Part shown: positions 1-5,082 of the stretch, in pieces
Layout of the letters: every line of letters begins with the position of its first letter
Numbering within the stretch: position 1 is the first letter of the stretch
Source: DASZIT01 sp035948855
GTDB lineage: Bacteria; Actinomycetota; Acidimicrobiia; Acidimicrobiales; RAAP-2
Direction: 5' to 3'
NCBI GenBank assembly: GCA_035948855.1
Contig: DASZIT010000019.1
Span: forward strand, 1-6,343
Length of the DNA stretch: 6,343 nt
The notes under the pieces: model-generated
The model's database searches: none
What the model was told of the DNA's origin: nothing
Seen by the model: only the letters and a program-made list of their open reading frames with translations
Program-made: the position numbers and the translations under genes

Positions 1-549
1 GGCCGGAACGACACGGTGATGGACAACACCTTCGCCAACAATGGCGCCTGGGGCGTGTTGTTCGTGCCCTTCCCGGATAGCGACCAGCCGATCCTGGGCC
101 AGACCTGCAGCGGAACCGGTGGCACCCAGGAGGCCGGACTCGGCTGCGTCTACGACCCGGAGGGGAATGCCCTGCTGCACAACACGTTCTCCCACAACGG
201 CTATTTCGGGAATCCGAGCAACTCGGATTTCGGCCAGATCGTGCTCACCGCCGGCAAGCCCCAGAACTGCTTCTCGGGCAATACCGCACCAGCCGGGAGC
301 GCCCCGGCCAACCTCGAGCAGGTCCAGCCCAGCTGCAACGGGACCTTGATGGCGGCGGCAAATACTGGAGGGCCACTCCTCGGCCAGGTGCTCTGTGATA
401 CCGGCATCGGCAGCTGCCCGGCGGGGGCCAAGTACCCGGCAGCCGGGGCGGTGACCATGCACCCGCTCCCGGCCAACCTGCCGACCATGCCCAACCCCTG
501 TGTCAATGTGCCGGCCAATCCATGGTGCGCATCGGGGAAGCCGGTCTGA
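1..549 (+). CDS. Secreted right-handed beta-helix protein, C-terminal part (5' end outside window)
   Basis: The reading frame is open from base 1, so the N-terminus lies outside the window; 182 residues and the TGA stop (547-549) are visible. The first residues (GRNDTVMDNTFANNGAWGV) and residues near 58-66 (LLHNTFSHNGYFG) repeat the pattern hydrophobic-x-(N/H)-N-T-F-x-x-N-G. This is the rung signature of parallel beta-helix (NosD/pectate-lyase-like) proteins, where short-side-chain and Asn ladders stack. Eight cysteines in 182 residues suggest disulfides and export. The last 60 or so residues are rich in Pro, Ala and Gly and look like an unstructured tail. An in-frame ATG at 16 exists but lies inside a beta-helix rung, so it is not the real start. 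No catalytic residues can be assigned; a surface or carbohydrate-related role is only a guess. The gene is followed 78 nt later by a zinc-finger gene with its own promoter. Confidence 0.75.
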   Translation, partial: GRNDTVMDNTFANNGAWGVLFVPFPDSDQPILGQTCSGTGGTQEAGLGCVYDPEGNALLHNTFSHNGYFGNPSNSDFGQIVLTAGKPQNCFSGNTAPAGSAPANLEQVQPSCNGTLMAAANTGGPLLGQVLCDTGIGSCPAGAKYPAAGAVTMHPLPANLPTMPNPCVNVPANPWCASGKPV

Positions 550-555
550 CCGGTT
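539..555 (+). terminator. Candidate hairpin overlapping the stop of the beta-helix gene
   Basis: CCGGT (541-545) pairs with ACCGG (549-553) around the loop CTG, and the stem extends by a G-T wobble and an A-T pair. There is no T-run after it. Actinobacterial terminators often lack T-runs, but a 3-nt loop and a stem overlapping the stop codon make this a weak candidate. Confidence 0.25.
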
Positions 556-614
556 GGGCATGTACCGATCGATTGATCACGCGAGGTTTCCACCTCCTGG
601 ACCCGACCGTGGCT

Positions 615-620
615 TAATAT
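615..620 (+). promoter_or_regulatory. -10 element TAATAT of a leaderless promoter
   Basis: TAATAT stands out in GC-rich surroundings and ends 7 nt before the GTG start at 628, where transcription would be expected to begin. No Shine-Dalgarno sequence precedes the GTG, which fits a leaderless mRNA. I see no convincing -35 box at 16-19 nt spacing. Confidence 0.55.
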
Positions 621-627
621 CATCACC

Positions 628-978
628 GTGACGGAATCATCCGATACCCATCGGTGCGGCTGGTGTGGCCGGCCGTTGCCCAAATCGCCCGGCGCCGGTC
701 GCCCCCGGCGTTTCTGCAGCCCGTCGCACCGTCAGCGGGCCTACGAGGCTCGTCGCCGAGCGGACGCGCTCCACGTGCCGGCGGGACAGGTGATCGTCGC
801 CGAGAAGGAACTGCACCGGCTGCACGACCGTCTGTATCGCCTGGAGGCCGCCGTCGAAGATGTCGACGCCGATCTGGGTGGGTCTAAGGGGCCCAAGGCG
901 TACCAGGCCGCCTTCGAACATCTCTATGAGGCGGCCCGGGACCTCACCGGGGTGGTGGTGGAGCCGGTGAGGGAGTAG
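628..978 (+). CDS. Small zinc-finger / coiled-coil protein of unknown function
   Basis: A 116-residue protein starting at GTG. The N-terminal third has a probable zinc site: C10 and C13 (CGWC), then C30 and H34 (CSPSH), giving CxxC-x16-CxxxH. Between them lies a basic loop (GRPRRF), and after them an Arg-rich helix (RQRAYEARRR, 35-44). Residues about 55-82 (start VIVAEKELHRLHDRLYRLE) look like a heptad coiled coil, so dimerisation is likely. The tail (90-116) is helical and acidic. The 'GRPRRFCS..(C/H)RQRAY' pattern is one I recognise from small uncharacterised actinobacterial proteins; nucleic-acid binding is plausible from the zinc finger and basic helix but unproven. The start is supported by the TAATAT element just upstream and by the zinc finger beginning within ten residues. 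The stop is 41 nt before the putative dif site. No established function is known to me. Confidence 0.75.
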   Translation: MTESSDTHRCGWCGRPLPKSPGAGRPRRFCSPSHRQRAYEARRRADALHVPAGQVIVAEKELHRLHDRLYRLEAAVEDVDADLGGSKGPKAYQAAFEHLYEAARDLTGVVVEPVRE

Positions 979-991
979 GCAATCCGGGCCG

Positions 992-1019
992 TCGGAGCCT
1001 TGGTCAGGCCTCCCTCCGA
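992..1019 (+). terminator. Candidate terminator hairpin abutting the dif site
   Basis: TCGGAG (992-997) pairs perfectly with CTCCGA (1014-1019), with an inner CCT/AGG helix (998-1000 with 1006-1008) around the loop TGGTC. It lies 14 nt past the stop of the zinc-finger gene and ends exactly where the dif-like sequence begins. It has no T-run, so its action as a terminator is inferred; it could keep transcription out of the recombination site. Confidence 0.4.
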
Positions 1020-1047
1020 ACCGCCGATAATGTATATTATGTCAACA
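1020..1047. other. dif: Putative chromosomal dif site (XerC/XerD recombination site)
   Basis: The 28 bp divide into a left, XerC-type arm ACCGCCGATAA (1020-1030), a six-base centre TGTATA (1031-1036) and a right, XerD-type arm TTATGTCAACA (1037-1047). The inner arm parts ATAA and TTAT are inverted repeats, as XerC/XerD binding needs, and the outer parts differ, as in known dif sites. Against E. coli dif as I remember it (left arm GGTGCGCATAA, centre TGTATA, right arm TTATGTTAAAT), 20 of 28 positions match, including 16 in a row (1027-1042). The right-arm ending in GTCAAC rather than GTTAAA is, as far as I recall, usual in Actinobacteria. The site is a sharp AT-rich island in GC-rich DNA, sits in a gene-free gap, and lies where gene orientation switches. 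XerC and XerD recombine paired dif sites at the division septum, activated by FtsK, to resolve chromosome dimers. Alternatives are a plasmid resolution site or a copy carried by a Xer-using integrative element; no second copy is visible in this window. Confidence 0.88.
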
Positions 1048-1061
1048 CGAAAGAACGTTCG
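1048..1061. repeat. Small inverted repeat next to the XerD arm
   Basis: CGAA (1048-1051) and TTCG (1058-1061) flank six bases, and an overlapping 8-bp palindrome GAACGTTC sits at 1053-1060. It starts immediately after the dif-like core. It could be an accessory protein-binding site, or chance. It resembles an actinobacterial LexA box (GAAC, four bases, GTTC) with one mismatch, but no gene lies in position to be controlled. Confidence 0.3.
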
Positions 1062-1361
1062 TTGGGTCCTGCGGGCAGGCCGGAGGCCCGGGTTGCCGGT
1101 CTGGCTGTACGGGCACAGGGTCCGGGCACCGGCCCTACAACGACAACAGGGAACCCCCTCGAACAAGGTCCCCCGATGCCGGCTCCACGATCCCACGTGG
1201 TGGCCGTCTGTATATCGACAGCAGTAAGTTCGAGGATGAGCGAGCGGGGGCTTGTCCTCTGTGCCCTATCCGGCTTACGCAGGTCAGAGGCCAAAAGCGC
1301 ACAACCGAAATTCTGTTAGCCCAGGTAGACGAGGCGGGGCCCCTGGTTTCCGTGGCGACCT

Positions 1362-2216
1362 CTAGCGAGTCGGCAGCTCGCCGACCGCGGCGATCAGTTG
1401 GTTCTCGATGCTGAAGTGCCCGAGGTCTTCGTAGACGACGAGTCGGGCATTGGGAACGACCTCAGCGGTGTGGTGGGCATTTATCACGTCGCAGATCTTG
1501 TCCATTTCTCCGTGGAGAACGGTGACCGGACAGGTGATGGCCGTGACGTCGAAGGCAACCCAGCCTCCACCGTCAGCCCGCCGGTCGTCGGTGTAGCCCA
1601 CCAGGCCTTGGGCGAACATCTCACGAAATATGGCTTCGGTTTCCTGCTGCCAAACGGGGTCGTTGAACAAGGCCACATCGGAGGGTGCGAGCACCTCGTT
1701 CATTCCACCACCCCGCATCTTGCTCCCTCCTTCGCCATGGGCGTCGATGGCGGCGGCCAGGGCCGACGGTCGGTCGGGGGCGTCCCACACGGCATGAGAG
1801 TGCGGCCGGCTCATGGTGGATCGGGCCGCTTCATGGCGCATGTCGGTCATGGCACAGCAAGCGACAACTCCCAGCACACGGTCAGGCACCAGAGCGGCGA
1901 GCGCCAGGGCGTAGGCACCGCCCGTCGATTCACCGACCGTCAGGAACTGGTCGACGCCCAACCCGTCGACGACCGCGAGTGCATCGGGTATCCAATCGGC
2001 GATGGTGCGACCAGGTAGGGGTGTCGACACGCCATATCCGGGCCGGTCGATGCCGATGAGCAAGAGGTCGGCGGCAGCGGCTTCCGCCTCCCGGTGGACA
2101 GGGTCCTTCCGGCTCCCGGGGCCGCCATGGCACCAGATGACCGGGGTGCCTTGCGGACGTCCATAGGTGGCGAACCCGACCGTCCTACCGTCTGCGAGTT
2201 TGAGCGCCGAGTCCAC
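1362..2216 (-). CDS. Alpha/beta-hydrolase fold protein
   Basis: A 284-residue cytoplasmic serine hydrolase with a complete motif set. The oxyanion-hole loop HGGPGSR is at 30-36, followed by the IDRPGYGVS strand-turn at 56-64. The nucleophile elbow is GESTGG (95-100) with Ser97. The catalytic acid is most likely Asp239 in LHGEMDK, and the catalytic His is His267 in DLGHFS. Residues about 125-215 form the variable cap, with a Gly-rich stretch GGSKMRGGG around 163-171. HGGPGS is shared by proline iminopeptidases, epoxide hydrolases and many ester hydrolases, so the substrate cannot be named. The start is GTG at 2216-2214; AGGA (2228-2225 on the minus strand) lies 8 nt upstream, and the fold begins within the first 15 residues. 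The gene follows the secreted repeat protein by 52 nt on the same strand, so co-transcription is possible, though the two functions have no evident link. Its 3' end faces the putative dif site. Confidence 0.9.
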   Translation of the reverse strand: MDSALKLADGRTVGFATYGRPQGTPVIWCHGGPGSRKDPVHREAEAAAADLLLIGIDRPGYGVSTPLPGRTIADWIPDALAVVDGLGVDQFLTVGESTGGAYALALAALVPDRVLGVVACCAMTDMRHEAARSTMSRPHSHAVWDAPDRPSALAAAIDAHGEGGSKMRGGGMNEVLAPSDVALFNDPVWQQETEAIFREMFAQGLVGYTDDRRADGGGWVAFDVTAITCPVTVLHGEMDKICDVINAHHTAEVVPNARLVVYEDLGHFSIENQLIAAVGELPTR

Positions 2217-2268
2217 TGATCAATTCCTACTGCCGAGGGCGCAATTGCTGCCGGCGTCGGTGGTCGAA

Positions 2269-4002
2269 TCAGCCCAGGCCGATGCCGACGATCGGCTGGT
2301 TGAGGTGGAGGCCCCCGGTGGAGCCTTGGAAGCCGGCTGCCGGCCCGATGGCGAACACCCCGCCGTCCCTGGCGACCAGCCAGTAGCCGCCACCACCGGG
2401 CACGGCGATCATCCCCACGATGGGCTGGTTGAGGTGGAGGCCCCCGGTCGAGCCATAGAACGGCGCGTTGAAGCTGAATACCCCACCGTCGGCGGCGACC
2501 AGCCAATAGCCGCCGGTGGCTGGGTCAACGGCCATTCCCACGATCGGCTGGTTGAGGTGGATGGCCCCGGTGGAACCTTGGAAGCTGGCTCCCGGCCCGT
2601 AGTTGAAGATCCCGCCGTCGGAGGCGACCAGCCAGTAGCCGTCGCCGGTGGCCGCCATCGCCATTCCCACGATCGGCTGGTTGAGGTGGAGGCTGCCGGC
2701 CGAGCCGTAGAACTTCGTGTTGAAGGTGAAGACCCCACCGTCGGAAGCTGCCAGGTCGTAGCCGTCGCCACCGGGCGCGGCGGCGATCCCGACGATCGGC
2801 TTGGACAGCGGCAGCGCCGACACGTCACCAAATGACGGGGCGTTCGGGCCCTCGCCGAGTACCTTCCCGTTGGCGCTGGCCAGGTAGTACCCCCGCCCTC
2901 CCGGCGCGGTGGCGATGCCGACGACTGGGGACGACGGCGAGGTGCCGGCTCCCGATCCGAAGAAGCCGGCCGCCCCGAGGGCGAACACCCCGCCATCGGC
3001 TGCGCCCATGGTGTAGCCGGTCAAGGTGCCGCTCGGCACCGAGATGGGTGTCAGCGGACCCGCAGGTATCGCCGGTGTCGGCGGGGGTCCCGGCGAGGCC
3101 GGTTCGGGAGCGGGATTGGGTGCCAGGGTGGCGAAGCTGCACTGGCCGACGGCAAAGCCGGTCACCTTGTTTGGCAACCCGGCCGAGTCACCGTATTGGT
3201 TGGCCGGAGAGTTACCCTGACAGATCACGTTGCCGGCCACTCCGTTGGTCAAGACCTCGTTGGCGTCGGGGTCCGCCATCACGTTGTTGCTCATCGTGAG
3301 GCTGCCACCCACTTGGACCCGCAGGATCCCCATCCAACAGGAACCCAGTCCGGTGACCGAGATGTTCCCACCGATGGTGTCGTCCTCATAGTCGCTGTAC
3401 ACCGGGGACATGAACTGGGCGAATGCGCCACTCGGTGTGCAGTTGACCCCGCCGCCCCCGCCGCTCTGTATGACGTCACCGCTGATCGTGGTGTTGTGCA
3501 CGAGGATCCCCAGGGCCGCGGAGGCGCTGATACCCCCCACCGTCTCCGCGGCCGCCAGGGTGGGGTTGGCCTGGTTGGGATCATCGATGCAGGCGAAGTG
3601 GGCGGCTTCACAGCCGAGCAGCACGGTAGAGCCAGGTCCAGCAATGATGTTGCCGGCCACCGTCAAGCTGGAAGGTCCCGGACCCGTCGAGTTGTTGGCG
3701 TAGGCGGCCAACAGGGTCGCACCCGGAGAGACCGTCACGTTTCCGGTGACGACGACGGCTCCGGCATTGATCGCGCAGGCCCCTGACACCACGACCAGGC
3801 CGAAGTAGGTACCGGCGGGGACCGACCCCGGGTTGGCGCCATTGCTGCTGCAGAGGATCCCCGGTGAATTCGCAGCGGTGGCTGGGTTGCCGCCGATGGC
3901 GAGCGGCACCGCCAGCCCGGCGGTGGCCATCAAGGAGGCCAGAAGGAGACGGCCCCGCCGCCTCGATCCGGTCGAACGCGGTCGACACAGACCTTCCGTC
4001 AC
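2269..4002 (-). CDS. Secreted protein: beta-helix-like N-terminal domain plus six 'GYWLVASDGG' repeats
   Basis: A 577-residue exported protein. Residues 1-44 form a signal peptide: basic SRRRGR (13-18), hydrophobic core 19-37, likely cleavage after ATAA (44); the SRRRGRLL stretch is weakly Tat-like. Residues 45-293 carry repeated GNVTVSPGATL / GNISVTGLG / GGSLTMSNN patterns typical of parallel beta-helix or beta-solenoid folds. All eight mature cysteines (51, 76, 131, 138, 188, 222, 261, 288) fall here. A Pro-rich linker (294-325) follows. Residues 329-577 are six tandem repeats of 41-43 residues (the last 39), consensus GYWLVASDGGVF...FYGSTGGLHLNQPIVGM, with no cysteine; a beta-propeller-like head is plausible but inferred. 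I chose GTG at 4002 because the signal peptide follows directly and GGGGG lies 6 nt upstream. A longer ATG frame from 4188 would add 62 residues before the signal peptide. Probable role is cell-surface adhesion or structure; no enzyme motif is seen. Confidence 0.85.
   Translation of the reverse strand: MTEGLCRPRSTGSRRRGRLLLASLMATAGLAVPLAIGGNPATAANSPGILCSSNGANPGSVPAGTYFGLVVVSGACAINAGAVVVTGNVTVSPGATLLAAYANNSTGPGPSSLTVAGNIIAGPGSTVLLGCEAAHFACIDDPNQANPTLAAAETVGGISASAALGILVHNTTISGDVIQSGGGGGVNCTPSGAFAQFMSPVYSDYEDDTIGGNISVTGLGSCWMGILRVQVGGSLTMSNNVMADPDANEVLTNGVAGNVICQGNSPANQYGDSAGLPNKVTGFAVGQCSFATLAPNPAPEPASPGPPPTPAIPAGPLTPISVPSGTLTGYTMGAADGGVFALGAAGFFGSGAGTSPSSPVVGIATAPGGRGYYLASANGKVLGEGPNAPSFGDVSALPLSKPIVGIAAAPGGDGYDLAASDGGVFTFNTKFYGSAGSLHLNQPIVGMAMAATGDGYWLVASDGGIFNYGPGASFQGSTGAIHLNQPIVGMAVDPATGGYWLVAADGGVFSFNAPFYGSTGGLHLNQPIVGMIAVPGGGGYWLVARDGGVFAIGPAAGFQGSTGGLHLNQPIVGIGLG
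2272..3018 (-). repeat. Six tandem coding repeats of about 126 bp
   Basis: In protein order the repeat units start at residues 329, 371, 414, 455, 498 and 539. On the plus strand the block GATCGGCTGGTTGAGGTGGA, encoding the LHLNQPIVG segment, recurs at 2290, 2542 and 2668, with a near copy at 2419. Units alternate in type: odd units have FYGS or FFGS, while later even units have a GPxASFQGS-like loop. The larger period is therefore two units (84 residues, 252 bp). Bases 2290-2349 and 2542-2601 differ at about 7 of 60 positions, indicating fairly recent duplication or gene conversion. Confidence 0.85.
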
Positions 4003-4079
4003 GGCAATCCCCCAGTGCTCCTGACCCTCACAGGTCGATCGTCGCCACTCCCGGTGGTGCCCCGTTGCTTCCGGCGAAG

Positions 4080-4085
4080 AGATTA
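4080..4085 (-). promoter_or_regulatory. Candidate extended -10 for the secreted repeat protein
   Basis: The minus strand reads TTGC then TAATCT, giving a TGn extended -10 motif followed by TAATCT. Transcription would begin near 4073, leaving an untranslated leader of about 70 nt before the GTG at 4002. No good -35 is visible, which is tolerable with an extended -10. The leader contains a short GACC/GGTC hairpin but nothing I recognise as a riboswitch. Confidence 0.35.
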
Positions 4086-4162
4086 GCAACCCAAGCAAAC
4101 CAGTGCCGGGTTGATCGGCGGGGTTCCCAGCAGGCACGCCGGCACCGGCTTCGGCCGTCGAT

Positions 4163-4193
4163 CTGACGAGGGAAGGGGCCGGAGGCATACACT
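4163..4193 (+). promoter_or_regulatory. Candidate promoter of the class II aldolase gene
   Basis: CTGACG (4163-4168) resembles a -35 box and TACACT (4188-4193) a -10 box, separated by 19 nt, slightly longer than ideal. Transcription would start near 4200, giving a leader of about 50 nt that includes the strong ribosome site. It is divergent from the promoter region of the secreted repeat protein. Confidence 0.35.
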
Positions 4194-4240
4194 GAACAAA
4201 GGTGCGCCGACACGAGTGTGGCCTGCCGCCGGATATGTCG

Positions 4241-4246
4241 AGGAGG
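4241..4246 (+). promoter_or_regulatory. Shine-Dalgarno AGGAGG that fixes the aldolase start
   Basis: A perfect AGGAGG lies 5 nt before the ATG at 4252. It decides the start against the in-frame upstream ATG at 4111, whose extra 47 residues have no family resemblance. It is the strongest ribosome site in the window. Confidence 0.85.
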
Positions 4247-4251
4247 GAACA

Positions 4252-5016
4252 ATGCCAGAAGTCATCGAGCGTCCGAAGTCAATGGTGTTCGACTCGGTTG
4301 AGGATGAACGCCTCCACCGCAAGCAGCGGTTGGCCGCTGGATTTCGCCTGTTCTCCAAATTCGGCTTTGACGAGGGGGTGGCCGGCCACATCACCGCCCG
4401 GGATCCCGAACGCCTCGATCATTTTTGGGTGAATCCGTTCGGCGTCCACTTCGGCCACATCCGGGTGTCCGATCTCCTCCTGGTGAACCACGAGGGCGCA
4501 GTTGTCGAGGGCGACCGGCCGGTCAATACCGCGGCGTTCGCCATCCACTCCCAGGTCCATGCCGCCCGCCCCGACGTGGTGGCCGCCGGCCATGCCCATT
4601 CGATCTACGGGAAGTCCTGGGCCACCCTGGGCAAGCCCCTCGATCCCATCACCCAGGATGTCTGCGCTTTCTACGATGACCATTCGGTCTTCAATGACTA
4701 CACCGGGGTGGTCCTCGACATCGAGGAAGGCAAGCGGATCGCCCATGCCCTCGGCGAGAACAAGGCCACCATCCTCCGGAACCACGGCCTGCTCACCGTC
4801 GGCCAATCGGTCGACGAGGCGGTGTGGTGGTTCATCACCATGGAGCGCTCATGCCAGGCCCAGTTGTTGGCCTCGGCCGCCGGGCAGCCGGTCCTGATCG
4901 ATCCGGCGATGGCGAAGACGACTCATGACCAGGTCGGATCGCACCTGGCTGGGTGGTTCAGCTTCCAGCCCCTTTTCCAGCGAATCGTGCGGGAGCAGCC
5001 CGACCTGCTCGATTGA
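4252..5016 (+). CDS. Class II aldolase/adducin family protein
   Basis: A 254-residue cytoplasmic protein with the class II aldolase/adducin head fold. Visible family marks are GHITARDP (45-52), the substrate-loop region VNPFG (60-64), the helix AIHSQVHAARPDV (97-109), the metal-binding pair His114 and His116 in GHAHS, and the third metal ligand His178 in RNHGLL. The tail LAGWFSFQPLFQRI (232-245) is usual for this subgroup. In fuculose-phosphate aldolase, the catalytic Glu (Glu73) lies 19 residues before the first metal His (His92); the equivalent position here is Ala95 (VNTAAFAIHS), so the classical acid/base is missing. That matches the adducin-like subgroup, whose substrates are mostly unknown. 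A metal-dependent activity on a small hydroxy-carbonyl compound is possible, but no substrate can be named. Length is normal for the family. The SCO-like gene starts 66 nt downstream with its own promoter. Confidence 0.88.
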   Translation: MPEVIERPKSMVFDSVEDERLHRKQRLAAGFRLFSKFGFDEGVAGHITARDPERLDHFWVNPFGVHFGHIRVSDLLLVNHEGAVVEGDRPVNTAAFAIHSQVHAARPDVVAAGHAHSIYGKSWATLGKPLDPITQDVCAFYDDHSVFNDYTGVVLDIEEGKRIAHALGENKATILRNHGLLTVGQSVDEAVWWFITMERSCQAQLLASAAGQPVLIDPAMAKTTHDQVGSHLAGWFSFQPLFQRIVREQPDLLD

Positions 5017-5047
5017 CCCGAAGCCGGGAGCCGGGGCCTACCCCGAT

Positions 5048-5076
5048 CTGACTTCTGATTGGCGCCTGTCTAGTCT
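5048..5076 (+). promoter_or_regulatory. Promoter of the SCO-like gene, leaderless
   Basis: CTGACT (5048-5053; four of six bases of TTGACA) and TAGTCT (5071-5076; TAnnnT type) are separated by exactly 17 nt. The -10 ends 6 nt before the GTG at 5083, so the mRNA would begin at or next to the start codon. No Shine-Dalgarno sequence precedes that GTG. Confidence 0.55.
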
Positions 5077-5082
5077 CACCGA

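Larger units (their letters stand above)
979..1361. other. 383-bp gene-free region between convergent genes, containing the putative dif site
   Basis: The two flanking genes point toward this region. Open frames across it (75-90 codons, both strands) lack family resemblance and ribosome sites and have Arg/Pro/Gly-rich composition typical of chance frames in GC-rich DNA. From left to right it holds a hairpin (992-1019), the AT-rich dif-like site (1020-1047), a small inverted repeat (1048-1061), and about 300 bp in which I see no gene, tRNA or array. Near the right end CCAGG (1321-1325) and CCTGG (1342-1346) could pair as a weak terminator for the minus-strand hydrolase. Confidence 0.7.

Noticed and set aside
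201..683. Minus-strand 160-codon open frame
   Set aside because: Antisense to the beta-helix gene and across the promoter of the next gene, with no recognisable motifs.
1048..1061. LexA/SOS box
   Set aside because: One of the core GAAC bases is wrong and no gene starts within reach; kept only as an inverted repeat.
1000..1319. Open frames of 75-90 codons crossing the dif-like site on both strands
   Set aside because: No ribosome site, no family resemblance, low-complexity Arg/Pro/Gly composition, and they run through the recombination site.
1201..1320. Possible tRNA (GTTCGAGG at about 1228 resembles a T-loop)
   Set aside because: No matching acceptor, D or anticodon stems can be drawn around it.
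2290..2687. Regularly spaced 20-bp repeats that could suggest a CRISPR array
   Set aside because: The spacers are 100 bp or more, are themselves similar to each other, and the whole block is one coding frame of protein repeats.
2167..2835. Plus-strand open frame with a recurring DRLVEVEAPG motif
   Set aside because: Its periodicity is the antisense image of the minus-strand repeats; the minus-strand protein has a signal peptide and recognisable repeat family, this frame has neither.
4170..4177. GGGAAGGG, matching the E. coli FtsK-orienting (KOPS) consensus
   Set aside because: A single copy, on the strand pointing away from the dif-like site, and the motif is not known to me to apply in this phylum.
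4003..4188. 62-residue N-terminal extension of the secreted repeat protein from ATG 4188
   Set aside because: A signal peptide begins right after GTG 4002, and the extension would overlap the divergent aldolase promoter region and bury the signal.
4111..4251. Upstream ATG at 4111 for the aldolase
   Set aside because: The perfect AGGAGG 5 nt before ATG 4252 and family alignment from that Met favour the shorter protein.
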